Assembly: GCA_023213395.1 (NCBI GenBank)
Contig: CM041465.1
Span: 231,577,741-231,641,740 of the forward strand
From: Cycas panzhihuaensis
Taxonomy: Eukaryota; Cycadophyta
Length of the DNA: 64,000 bases
Direction: 5' to 3'
Positions 1-10,074 of the stretch are shown here, in pieces. Position 1 is the first letter of the stretch. Each line of letters starts with the position of its first letter. The translations under genes were made by a program, and so were the position numbers. Under the pieces are notes generated by a model. It saw nothing but the letters and a program-made list of their open reading frames with translations, searched no databases and was not told where the DNA came from.

Positions 1-560
1 AGCATAAAACAGATGGTAATCCTTCCACCATCTTCAACCTCTTCAGCAGTGCAATGCTCCTGTAATTAAGGTGGCCTAGGCGATCATGCCACAGTTTGCT
101 CACATCATCTGCGCTGGCAACAAAGGCGTAAGACTTCTTCTGAGATTGAAACTTTTCAAACACCGAAATGTTATCTCTGACCTTCCCAGTAGCAATGACA
201 AAGAAAATTTTCTTTGGATCCTTAATTAGGCATCTATCATGATAAAGCTCCACCTTCATTCCTTGTTTGCAAATTTCTCAGGCCAAAAGCAACTTCAATT
301 ACATCTTGGGTACATAATATACCCCTGTAAACTTACCACATGTTAAAGAAACTTTGCCAACACCTTCCACAAGCAACATGTGAGCAGCTCCAAGGATGAT
401 CTTTGCATCACTATTATTTTCACTCCATGCATCAAAGTTATGCTTCTAGAAGGGGATATGCTTCTGCGTTCTAGAGTCCAAAATCCAATAGTCTACTCGA
501 TTTGACTTGGCTAACAAGGTTGTCACTCTGACGCAATGTGCTGCAATGCTCTTCCCTTTG
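1..560 (-). pseudogene. Copia pol fragment: protease and start of integrase (outer element)
   Basis: On the minus strand the leftmost 130 bases encode a GAG-pre-integrase zinc-binding segment with the pattern LWHDRLGHLNY, typical of the integrase N-terminus in copia elements. Further upstream (about 460-510) lies the retropepsin active-site region, WILDSRTQKH. Copia proteases normally have Asp-Ser-Gly here, so Gly is replaced by Arg. An in-frame stop follows shortly after. The fragment is non-functional and continues left beyond the window. Confidence 0.75.
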
Positions 561-1012
561 TCATCCTGGCTAACTTTGCATTTGTCATGTCTGTTGAACC
601 AACAATTCTTTTCTTTGTGGCCTTCCTTCTTGCAGTAGTTGTATTTTCCATTGAATTTCTTCTTCTCCCAAGAGTCTTCCTCAGACTTATGTGTGAACTT
701 CTCCTCCTAAATGACCTCTCTCCTTTGCATCTTCATGACTAAGGCCTGGCTTGACTCAAAACCTCCAAGCATCCCATGAAGTTTTAACTTGGCATCCTTT
801 GCTAGAATAAGATTCTTGATGCCATCAAAGGTTTCTGCCTCCATCACTTCATCTCTACCATCAATGCTTTGAAAAGTGGCAAAAGTAGCTGGCAACTTCG
901 ACATGATTATTGCAAACAAGAGCTCAAATTTGTGTCTCAAGTCAGTGATTTAATTCAGGTAGGAACTAATATTGGTTTCATCTCCTTCAAGTTGATTTAA
1001 GGTCTTGAAGTT
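561..1012 (-). pseudogene. Copia gag C-terminal half with degenerate zinc knuckle (outer element)
   Basis: The minus strand encodes a gag segment containing ITDLRHKFELLFAI and a central acidic/helical part, followed near 600-650 by a CCHC zinc-knuckle remnant reading YNYCKKEGHKEKNC. The expected first Cys is Tyr. There is a stop before the RHKF segment. The N-terminal half of gag is absent: it should lie to the right, where the inner copia LTR begins instead. The gag type differs from that of the inner element. Confidence 0.7.
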
Positions 1013-1017
1013 AGTAG

Positions 1018-1529
1018 TGTTAGAATGGGCCAAATGGCCTCATAGGTCCAAGATCATTAACAAAGCACAATAAGCATACATAAACACAAAGAGAAAGAGG
1101 AGCAAGATAATGATACCAAAAGTGTGGTGTTGGAATTGGTCCAACCACCAAAGAATGCTCAGCTTGATTAGCAACCGGCGAATAACAAGAAGCTCCAACT
1201 CTTGAATGAGCAACAATGAAGAGAGGCCTCATTAAATAGAGGGAGATGAGAGGCCAAAGGCTATTGCATGATTGACAAGTGTCAATCATGCAATGCATGC
1301 TTGCATGTAGGACAAGTGTTCATTGGGAGCTCTTGTGAGCAAAAGTGCAAGGGGGTCATTTGACCCTCAAGTGACATAAGTGACAACGTTATGTCACTAG
1401 ACATAAAGTGGGTGTGTACTTTCACTTAAGTGATAAAGTCACCCGTAAAGTACAAAAGTGCACATAATACATAAACATAAAGTACATAAAGCTTAACATG
1501 TAAACATAAGGTAAACCTAAGGTTTAACA
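1018..1529 (-). repeat. 3' LTR of nested copia
   Basis: This 512 bp direct repeat of 7664-8190 starts TGTTAGAATGGG and ends GGTTTAACA on the plus strand. It lacks about 14 bp and two 2-bp steps present in the 5' copy. One 2-bp loss (near 1421) breaks the long palindrome that is perfect at 8077-8100. The pol reading frame runs through the polypurine tract and terminates just inside this LTR. Confidence 0.95.
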
Positions 1530-2197
1530 CCCCCCCTTATTGTTTACAATGTTAAGTCGGACCCCTAGACCATCTCTAAATTTTACAAATTTCTCTCTAC
1601 CAAGTGGCTTGGTAAAGATGTCTGCTGTTTGCTGCTCTGTTGGTCGATCTTGGACCGATCTCACCACTGTGTACATGCTCTCTGATGAAATGGTGGTGAA
1701 CTTCAATATGCTTGGTCCGTGCATGAAAGACGGGATTCTTAGTCAGCTTGAGCACACTCTGATTTTCGCAATGAATGTTAGTAGGCTGATCTTGCTCAAG
1801 TCCAAGTTCCCCAAGAATCCGTCGTAGCGGATAGCCTCCTCGCAAGTTGCGCTTGATCGCAACTTTGTACTACCTTGATGGAGGACAAGGTAACATTTGG
1901 TTGCTTCTTGCAACTCCATGAAACAGCTGCTGAACCAAGGGTAAAACTGTAACCCGAGGTTGATCTCCTGCTATCCTGGCATCCTGCCCAATTAGAATCG
2001 GAGAATCCTTCCAAAGTGAAGTTCTCATTATGTGCATACTCAAGGCCAAGCTGTAATGTACCTTTGATGTACTTGAGTATGCGTTTTGCTACCTTCCAAT
2101 GCTTTTGATTGGTTTGAGACATGAATTGAGAGCAAATCCCAACTGCAAATGAAATGTTCGGACGAGTGTTGGTGAGATAGATGAGACTACCAATCAA
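1524..2197 (-). pseudogene. Copia RNase H domain and pol C-terminus
   Basis: This segment begins with the hallmark MIGSLIYLTNTRPNISFAVG and continues through HWKVAKRILKYIKGT and the RNase H segment SDSNWAGCQDSRRSTSGYSF. A frameshift follows near 1840. The C-terminus resumes in another frame with FTKPLGREKFVKFRDGLG, the usual end of copia pol. The stop codon falls inside the 3' LTR. RNase H would remove the RNA template during reverse transcription. Broken by frameshift. Confidence 0.88.
1530..1538 (-). other. Polypurine tract of nested copia
   Basis: Reading the minus strand, AAGGGGGGG directly precedes the TGTTAAACC start of the 3' LTR, which is the expected position and composition of the plus-strand DNA primer of an LTR retrotransposon. 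Confidence 0.9.
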
Positions 2198-2238
2198 CCG
2201 CTAGGTAAAGAGTGGGATCTGCAAGTTCAGCTTCCTCA

Positions 2239-3180
2239 TTAAGAGTAAGCTTGGTTCTGTTCTCCATGGGTGTAGCGCTGCTTGCGATCATGCATCCTAA
2301 ACCTCTGCAAGATGTCCCAAGAATATTTTGCTTGGGAGATGAAGATATAGCCTGGCTGTTGCCATACCTCAAAGCCTAAAAAATAATGGAGAAGTCCAAG
2401 ATCAGTCATCTCAAAACTTCTTTTCAAATCATTCTGGAGAATCTTTATGAGCTTAGTGTCATCACCAGTGATCACTAAGTCATCTACATACAAGGCAATA
2501 TAAATGACATGGTTTTGTTCATGTTTGATGTACAAATTAGGATCTGAAGTAGATCGATGAAACCCATGTCTCAAGTAGTAGTCATCGATTTTTGTATACC
2601 ATGCCCTAGGAGCTTGTTTCAAGCCATACAAAGCCTTTTTGAGGTGACACACAAGATGCTCCTTGCCTTGTTCTTTGTAACCAGGAGGTTGCTCCAAGTA
2701 TACCTCCTCTTGAAGATCGCCATTAAGAAAGGCGCTCTTCACATCCATCTGATGAACTGGCCATTTGCATTGTGCTGCTAAGGCCAAAAGAAGTCTGATG
2801 GTGTTCATATTCGGCACTGGTGCAAAGGTTTTCTCATAATTAATGCCTTCCTTTTGTTTGAATCCCTTTGCCGCAAGGCGTGCCTTTTGACGTTTAAGTG
2901 TACCATCATAATGAAATTTGGTCTTATAGACCCATTTATAACTGATTGCCTGTTTATGTGGAGGCAATTCAACCAAATCCCATGTGTCATTCTTGTGAAT
3001 AGAATGGATCTCCTCATCCATGGCAGCTTTCCAATTGTCATTCTTTGAAGCCTCTTCAAAGGTAGAAGGCTCATCAACAGAAAGCACTTCAGCCATAAGT
3101 GCAAAATTTGTTTGCTGCCTATATTTCGATGGACGTTTCCCTTCAATAATGTGACCGTCACCTTGGTTTGAGTATACCAT
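2239..3180 (-). pseudogene. Copia reverse transcriptase (RVT_2 type)
   Basis: This 313-codon open segment contains, in order, WKAAMDEEIHSI (about residue 50), the KARLAAKGFKQKEGINY block (about 99), MDVKSAFLNGD with catalytic Asp146, and YVDDLVITGD at 231-240 with the two catalytic Asp residues intact. It ends in a frameshift around 2300, after the LGFEV...QAKY region. Upstream it is separated from the integrase ORF by another frameshift near 3170. The active site is preserved but the polyprotein is not. Confidence 0.9.
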
Positions 3181-4906
3181 TTAGGTAACTTTTGAAATGA
3201 AGTAGCACGAACTTCAATGTCTTCTGGTCTAAGTGATTGATCAACAGAAGATGATAAGGTTCAAGTGGAGCAGAAGATGATGAAGTGGACGGTCCAGCAG
3301 GTGCAGATGAAGTACATGGTGTAGAAGATTGAGAGGGAGGGAAGTCCTTAACAATCTTTTTGCCTTTATCAATGGGGGGTTGGATAGATGCCACATCCAA
3401 CTCTTTCTGATCATCTTCAACAAACATTACATCTCTTGAGAGATGCATTTTTCTTTCAACTGGATCATACAACTTGTAGGCCTTGCTATGAATAGCATAT
3501 CCTACAAAGATGCATTTAAGACTATGCTTATCTAATTTAGTTCTTTGCTGATCAGGTATGTGCATATATGCAGTGCACCCAAATGTCCTCAAATGGCTGA
3601 TAGTCGGTTTCTTACCAGTCCATGCCTCCTTAGGTGTAATGTTGGTGACTGCTGTTGTAGGACTCTGGTTGGCCACATAGGCAGTTGTATGAAATGCTTC
3701 GGCCCAATAAGCTCGAGGAAGTCCTTTCGCATGCATCATAGTTTTGGCTTTATTAGCCAAAGTTCTGTTCATCCTTTCGGAGACTCCGTTTTGTTGAGGA
3801 GTATGAGGAACTGTAAGTTGTCTCCGAATCCCATTATCCTTGCAGTATTGGGTGAATTCTTGAGAAGTGAATTCACCTCCATTATCTGTGTTTAATATTC
3901 CAATTGAATAGCCAAATTCATTTTCTACTTCAGCTTTGAATTCTTTGAACTTGGAGAATGCTTTTGATTTGTGCTTTATGAAGTAGACCCAGACTTTATG
4001 AGAAAAGTCATCAATGAAGAAGATGTAGTACAATGCTCCTCCGAATGATTGAGTGGACATGGGTCCACATAAGTCTGAGTGAATCAACTGCAAAGGATAA
4101 GATGCACGCCAAGCTTTGCCTTTAGGGAAAGGCAAATGATGTTGAGTCCCCATTATGCAAGCTTCGCAAAGACATTTTGAACCATATATCTTCGGAAGCC
4201 CATATACCATGTTCTTGTTCATCAGCTGCTTCAGATTATCTAGGCTTAAATGACCTAGACGTTGATGCCATAATTGCATTTTTGACAAAGATATAGTGAC
4301 CATGGAACCAGAGGAAGCATAATCAAGTGTAATGTTATTGGCATCCAACTTGTAAAGACCTTGATCCTCATATGCAACAGCTACAATCTGGTCATTTTTG
4401 TCACGAATGATACATTTCCCGTTCTTGAATAAAACGCTCATCTGTTGCTTGTCCAACTTGCTAACAGATAGCAAACTCTTCTCCATGGAAGGAATGAAAT
4501 ATGCATCACTATTGGGAAATGTGGAGGAAGGATTTTCTGAAGAGTGGAAAGGAGCTATTGTGCCTATGCCTGAAATCTCGACAGATTCATTATTTCCAAA
4601 AGTCACTGATTGACCTTTACCTTCTTTAATATTGCAAAGGAGTTCTTCACTCCCTGTCATATGCTGAGTAGCTCTTGAATCAACAATCCAAGTGTGATCA
4701 TCCTTGGATGAGTGATATGCACAAAATAGTTTGTCTTCATTGGCAAACTGATTAAAGTGGCGTTGGTTGCCACCTCTATAACCCCCCCTTCCTCTTTGAC
4801 CTCCTCGATAGGCACCTCGATTTGGTCGAGGGGATTCTCTTCTTGATACATTCTGAAATCTCTGTTGATATTGTTGCCTTGGTACATTGTTGTCTCTGCC
4901 TTGTGG
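3158..4906 (-). pseudogene. Copia protease remnant and integrase
   Basis: From about 4700 the frame reads DHTWIVDSRATQHMTG, the retropepsin active site with Arg in place of the canonical Gly. The 500-codon ORF from 4660 carries the zinc-binding H132...H137...C165-x2-C168 and the integrase triad D196, D259 and E295. The last two are 35 residues apart, as expected for retroviral-type integrases. The C-terminal GKKP...RTFGCTAYMHIP block is typical of copia. The region 4657-4906 between gag and protease is split over three frames. Confidence 0.9.
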
Positions 4907-5726
4907 TCATTCTGCTGCTTCTTCTTGCCGTCGTAGATCTGCCTGCTTCTTTCTGCAATCAGGTGCAATGTGGCCAGGTGTGCCACAATAATGACATACA
5001 ACATTGGACTTTGAGGAGCCAATGTTCATGTTTCTAAAATGCTTTATGACTGCAGGTTTGGAGATCTGATTGGCCTTTGACTTGGTCGTGAAAGCACCTG
5101 GAGTAGATGGTTTTTCATTGTTCTTAGCATAAATCTGCTCTTCTTGAAGCAATAAGCTTTCAAGTTCATTAAATGTCATCTTCTTAAGTGAACCATCTCG
5201 AGTGGTAGATGAAATGAAGCCGTTGTAGTCCTTTGGCAATGCTTTGGTGATGGAAGTGATGAGCTCATCCCTTGTTGCAGGACTACCTAAAGTATTCAGT
5301 TCATTACATACCTCCTTAATGGAGGAAAGAAAAGCCGACATAAGCTTGACAAACTTAACAGAATACAATTTGGCTTTCACCATCAGAATGCGAGCTTCAT
5401 CTCGCCTTTAAATGCGATGAGGACAAAGTGCCCCAAGCTTCTTTAGAAGTTTTAGCAGAAGAAATATTTTGATCCACATGCACATCCACAATCATATGAA
5501 GAAATGCCAAAGCAATCTCGTCTTTGGCTTCCCAAGCAGCAGCACGTTCATCATCAACATCATCCTCATCATCGTTAACAAGTGCAGGATTGGGGATTCT
5601 CCCAGAAACATATCCCCAAAATTCATTCATTATCAAGAGGTTTTGTGTGATTCTTTTCCATTCTTGATAATTTCCTCGCCCTGTTAACCTTATTGTGCAT
5701 GCATTGAGCATGTTCATAGCAGCCAT
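4907..5726 (-). pseudogene. Copia gag with CCHC zinc knuckle
   Basis: The start is the Met at 5726 (MAAMNMLNACTIRLTGRGNY), preceded by the leader. The first 109 codons contain the UBN2-type gag motif GNYQEWKRITQNLL. A frameshift near 5390 moves to a second frame (MVKAKLYSVKF...), which ends with the perfect zinc knuckle CHYCGTPGHIAPDC (Cx2Cx4Hx4C) near 4985-5025. Gag would form the cytoplasmic virus-like particle and bind element RNA. Apart from the frameshift the domain order is intact. Confidence 0.88.
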
Positions 5727-6966
5727 CTTTCACTTGTATGCTTAAAGGTTAGCAAATAACTTGGTAACTTCAAAGCTTTGTCACTTAAGTTCCACCTTCT
5801 AATGAAACCACCAGTCTTGATTTTACAAGAAGATCCAACGACTGGGTGGAGTGATGAGGGGTGGAGGACTTCGGCTATTGAGTTGGTTCAAGTTAAGTGT
5901 AGCAGAGGCAAGGTTTAAGCCTTTTTTGAGCCTTTCCAACTAGATTTTAAATTCACTTTTACAAAATTTTAAAGTGAATTTTAAGATATATTTACTTAGA
6001 TAATGTACTTAGCTTTGAATGCTTTGATTAAGCTTACAATGAGAGGCTTCTTAAGAAGCAAGTACATGAGAATAATGAGCACTTGATTAAATGTTTTAAG
6101 TGCTTTTTGAAATCCAAGTAAGATGTTGAGGTGCTTGAATACAGTATGTAAGTACTTTTGAGAGTTTAGTACTTAGAAAAAATGATGCAAAACCTGATGA
6201 TGAGTGCAAAAACAGGTTCGTTTTAATGCTCCAAAGTTGATGTAGAGAGAGAACCACTTGCCAAAGTATACGAAATGTACTCCAAACACCAAGCGAATGC
6301 CAAGCACCAAGTTGTTGAGACTTCTAAAATAGTCCCAACAATCCAACAGAAAAAATGATTTTATTGAGTACAAGTATCTCAGCCTCCTTTTTGAGATTTT
6401 GAAGGCTATGGGACACCATGCAAGGTGCCAAAAAATCAGCTCAAATGGTGATGAGTCACCTTTACAATATGAACATGCTTATTGACCACTTCAATTAAGC
6501 TCTTAATGCTTTAATAGCATTAAAATGAGTGGTAAAAGAGCTTAAAAAAGCAAAAAATGAAGGCTGAAATCAACCTTTTTTGCAACTTCGCATCACTAGA
6601 ACACCGTGCCGGGAGTCTTTTCAAGCACTTAAGTCATGTAACTTCAATCTTTAAAGAGAGGAGAATGACTTGGCATAAGTCATTTAATAAGTCCTCTATC
6701 CACCAAGAAAATATAATCCTCTTAAAGTACTACAAAGTACTTTTATGACCACCAAAAAATGCTTTAGAAATGATAATACATCTAAAAAAAAAAACTCTTA
6801 AAGCATTTAAGTCACCACTATTTTGAAATATCTCTTTGAGATATTCTTCAAAAGACAAGAAAAGGACGTAAGTAAGGGCTGATTGCATGAAATCCTTTTT
6901 TAAACAATGAATCCCTCTTAATTAACAATTCTTTTCACTTAATAAAGAGGATTTTGATTTAAAAAA

Positions 6967-6986
6967 GCATATACTTGAGTATATGC
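6967..6986. repeat. Short perfect inverted repeat in leader
   Basis: GCATATACT-TG-AGTATATGC: two 9 bp arms around a 2 bp centre, about 50 bp before composition switches to GC-rich. Confidence 0.7.
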
Positions 6987-7037
6987 TAAATTGCATATAT
7001 CAAAATCTTTATGCCAAAATCGAATTGGCTTTTCATT

Positions 7038-7620
7038 TCCCGTGAGGGCGGCGGATTTCGTGCGTCTGACTCCGTGCGGCCCCCCTCCGGTGCATGGAAG
7101 CTTCCTCCGTGCGCAGGACTTTGTCCGGCGCCCGTGTGCAGGCCCGTGGATGCTCCGCTCTGTGCGCAATCTTTCTTCTTCCGTGCGCAATCTCCATGCA
7201 GTGCTTAGACAGATCTTGTTAGCAGGGATGACTCCGTCAGGGGCAGATGTAGACGTGCAGCCGCCAGAGGCGTGAACCGTGCGCTCCCGTGGAAGGTTCC
7301 GTGCAGGCTACAAAAGCTTCTTGCGTCTCCCGCGTGGGCAATCTCTGTGCGGCTCCTCCGTGGGCAGATATCTGCTTAGGCCCGTGCAGGGTTTTCTCCG
7401 ACTCCCGTGTGCAGGGAAAGACTCCCGTGCAGAGACGTGCTGAACAGTGCAGGCCCAACATGTGCAGACTTCTGTGCGCAGGCTGTGTGAAGGCAAGTAT
7501 GCTTCAGTGTGTCTTCCAGCCTTCAGGCAAATTCCAAGAACAGTGCAGGGACAGAGGGACGTCCACAGAGGGACAGGCTTTGTGCAGATTCCAGGGACAG
7601 CAAGCAAGTATGCAAAGAGT
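7038..7620. other. GC-rich, motif-rich insert in the copia leader
   Basis: Composition changes abruptly from AT-rich to GC-rich near 7038 and returns near 7620. The block is full of recurring short words such as CCGTGCGC, CCCGTGCAG and GTGCAGG. Open frames exist on both strands, but their residue content mirrors the repeated words, and I recognise no protein. The related outer copia has no counterpart between its leader and PBS, so the block seems specific to the inner lineage. Confidence 0.7.
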
Positions 7621-7649
7621 ACCAAACCAAAGCTCAACCAAACCAAGGA

Positions 7650-7661
7650 GCTCTGATACCA
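7650..7661 (-). other. Primer-binding site, initiator tRNA-Met, nested copia
   Basis: The minus strand reads TGGTATCAGAGC, a 12/12 match to the standard plant tRNA-Met PBS, two bases (AT) from the 5' LTR end at 7664. Confidence 0.95.
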
Positions 7662-7921
7662 ATTGTTACAATGGGCCAAATGGCCTCATAGGTCCAAGAT
7701 CATTAACAAAGCACAATAAGCATACATGCATTAAGCATAAACACAAAGAGAAAGAGGAGCAAGATAATGATACCAAAAGTGTGGTGTTGGAATTGGTACA
7801 ACCACCAAAGAATGCTCAGCTTGATTAGCAAACTGACAGAATAACAAGAAGCTCCAACTCTTGAATGAGCAACAATGAAGAGAGGCCTCATTAAATAGAG
7901 GGAGATGAGAGGCCAAAGGCT

Positions 7922-7953
7922 ATTGCATGATTGACAAGTGTCAATCATGCAAT
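7922..7953. promoter_or_regulatory. 15 bp-arm inverted repeat in copia U3 (also at 1263-1294)
   Basis: The arms are 7922-7936 and 7939-7953 with centre AG; the core is GATTGACA-AG-TGTCAATC. The same structure is perfect in the 3' LTR at 1263-1294. It lies about 25 bases upstream of the TATTTAA box on the minus strand. Diverged LTRs keep a shorter version: arms 10382-10388/10395-10401 and 43210-43217/43224-43231. Function unknown; it could be a protein-binding site or an RNA hairpin in the 3' end of the transcript. Confidence 0.8.
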
Positions 7954-8076
7954 GCATGCTTGCATGTAGGACAAGTGTCCATTGGGAGCTCTTGTGAGCA
8001 AAAGTGCAAGGGGGTCATTTGACCCTCAAGTGACATAAGTGACAACGTTATGTCACTAGACATAAAGTGGGTGTGT

Positions 8077-8100
8077 ACTTTATCACTTAAGTGATAAAGT
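8077..8100. promoter_or_regulatory. 24 bp perfect palindrome in copia U3
   Basis: The palindrome is centred on CACTTAAGTG and flanked by TTTAT/ATAAA. The 3' LTR copy (1418-1439) has lost 2 bp from one arm. Near-palindromic versions are at 10525-10549 and about 43069-43090 in related LTRs. Confidence 0.8.
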
Positions 8101-8190
8101 CGCCCCTAAAGTACAAAAGTGCACATAATACATAAACATAAAGTACATAAAGCTTAACATGTAAACATAAGGTAAACCTAAGGTTTAACA

Positions 8191-10060
8191 AGCAGATGAC
8201 TTGGAAACTCAAAGCTTTTGTTACTTAAGTTCCACCTTCTAACACACCAATAGCTTTGATCTTACTAGAAGATCCAACAACTAAAGAGATTGATAAGGGG
8301 TGGAGGACTAGACTAGGAGTTGGTTCAATCTTAATCTTTATAAGTAGATCCAACAATTGGGCAAGACAAATCTAGGACAAAGCTAGGTAGGGTTGATCTG
8401 CGCAGATGTACCATGCTTTCCTTGGGATTCTTAGCCTTAATAACACTCTTTTTGAACTCCCTTACTCCAAGAAATCTCAATTGTTGTGCACTGACCGTAT
8501 GATAGGTTGGTCCCCTAGGGAATGCACCAAGCTTGAGATTATAGAGGTAAGGTTTTCACTTTTCTTGGGCCTCTCCCACAAGATTTTAAAGCAAAATTTT
8601 TAGAAGGTTTAAGTTTACTTAGTTAAATTTTACGTAAGTGTGTAATGTTACTCCTTACAATGTTGATCAATATCTCAAAAAAAAAAAAAAAAGGCTTCAA
8701 AATGAAGCAATTGTGTACATGGAATTTAACACATGAAGTGTTTCAAAGAGCACTTTAAAAACATAAAAAAATGCTAAGTCTCCAAAAGGAAAAATAGCTT
8801 TTTTAATGTAGTGCTAAAATGGGTTCGTTTTAATGAATAACAACCACTTAATGCCAAATTCAATCACTTGTGCCAAGTAGACAATCGCTACCAAAGTGTT
8901 AGGACTTTAAATAGTCTTAACCAACGTAAAAAAGGTAAGTGATTTTATTAAAAAGTAGTGAATTTTGGCCCTTTTTGATGACTAGGGCATCAAGATCACC
9001 TTGCAGGGAGCCTTACAAAAATCACTTATAATGTGAATTTTTCACTTTGGAGTACAAGATATCGTTAAAAATCTCATTTTTAAGTCAAAAACACATTTAC
9101 AATTTTTTTTGTGTTTATGAACTTGAAAGATAAAGAAAGAGGCTAAAATTTACTAAGAAAGTGACTAAAGAAGATGAAACTACTTAAAAAATAATAAACT
9201 TTATAAATTAAAGTTTATTAAGCTTTGAATATTCCTGGGCATATTCTCATTTGTATAACATAAAGTTATTTTCCTAGTGTCTAAAAAACCAAATATTTCA
9301 AAATTCAAACGACGATGGAAATGGTGCACAGGCAGAACTTGATTTGATGATAACTCGATATACGATGATTAGATCGAGATAAAAATTTGCAGTTTGGGTC
9401 GTAGGTCTAGAGAGAAGATACATAAGATTTCATGAGGTTTCGTTGACTAGACAAAAAGAATAGTGCGAATGTAGGTTGAAGAAGGGCGTATGGTAAAAAA
9501 TGGTTGAAATGGTAGCCGTACACTAATATAGGGTTTGAAACCCACTTGAATTACTTCAGATGTCTTCTCCACAATTGGTATAACCTACAACAATCATCAG
9601 AACATATTTCTATTGATAGATTTAGTAGAAATGAGTGAATTTCATTAAAAAAAATTTGCCCTACAAGTGGAAAATTCACCCAGAACAGTGAGTTAACACT
9701 TGCATGTAAGGTGGAGGTAGAGAGAAGTGTATATGAGTCTAATTCTCAATCAAAAGATGAACAATATCCTGAGATCTGCCTTTATCCTACAAAAGACTAA
9801 TTTTTTAATGGAGAAAATCAATGAAAAACAATGTTTTTAGTAATATTTTACTGTTACACCCACTAAAATAAGTCTACAAAAGTTTCAGAACTTGAAATAA
9901 TCAGTCTCCAACCTATAAATAACTAAAAGATGGTAAGAAACTTCAGTAAATAATCCAAAGTAGAACTTGGATTGCCTTTGGAGAGCGAAGGTCGTCGCCA
10001 AGGGTTTGAAATTCTCTCACAAATCTGAGAAAAGTAGTAGAAAATAGCTCCTCTCACAAA
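8191..10060 (-). other. Leader of outer copia
   Basis: This is AT-rich non-coding sequence with a 17-A run near 8677. By eye it aligns with 5754 to about 6900 of the inner leader; shared phrases include CTTAAGTTCCACCTTCTAA and GGGGTGGAGGACT. No gene is seen. It ends at the PBS at 10061. Confidence 0.65.
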
Positions 10061-10072
10061 GCTTTGATATCA
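10061..10072 (-). other. Degenerate tRNA-Met PBS of outer copia
   Basis: The minus strand reads TGATATCAAAGC, 10 of 12 matches to TGGTATCAGAGC, two bases (AA) from the LTR end at 10075. This is the same spacing as in the inner element. Confidence 0.8.
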
Positions 10073-10074
10073 AA

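Larger units (their letters stand above)
5727..7649 (-). other. Long untranslated leader of nested copia
   Basis: About 1.9 kb separates the PBS from gag, which is long for a copia element. The gag-proximal part (5750 to about 6900) is AT-rich and resembles the outer element's leader. The PBS-proximal part (7038-7620) is a GC-rich block absent from the outer leader. No supported coding region. Confidence 0.75.
1018..8190 (-). mobile_element. Younger nested Ty1/copia element, near full length
   Basis: Order on the minus strand: 5' LTR 7664-8190, tRNA-Met PBS 7650-7661, 1.9 kb leader, gag 4907-5726, protease-integrase 3158-4906, reverse transcriptase 2239-3180, RNase H 1524-2197, polypurine tract 1530-1538, 3' LTR 1018-1529. 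Both LTRs end TG...CA. The flanking pentamers AGTAG (1013-1017) and AGCAG (8191-8195) match at 4 of 5 positions and may be a decayed target duplication. Comparing the LTRs by eye gives about eight substitutions and three small indels in roughly 510 bases, so it is considerably younger than its host copia. Several frameshifts make it non-autonomous now. Confidence 0.93.
7664..8190 (-). repeat. 5' LTR of nested copia
   Basis: This 527 bp repeat is bounded TGTTACAATGGG...GGTTTAACA on the plus strand. Read on the minus strand it contains a TATTTAA box (7891-7897). Just upstream lie two inverted repeats: 7922-7953 and the perfect palindrome 8077-8100. The last 350 bp are conserved block by block in the LTRs at 10075 and 43005. 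Confidence 0.95.

Noticed and set aside
1020-1298. 92-codon open frame inside the copia LTR, repeated in part near 7703-7957
   Set aside because: It lies wholly in the LTR and is duplicated because the LTR is. There is no conserved domain and the frame differs between copies.
7289-7828. 179-codon frame in the GC-rich leader block
   Set aside because: Runs across the block, the PBS and into the 5' LTR. Both strands are open owing to low stop density in GC-rich repeats, so it is not a gene.
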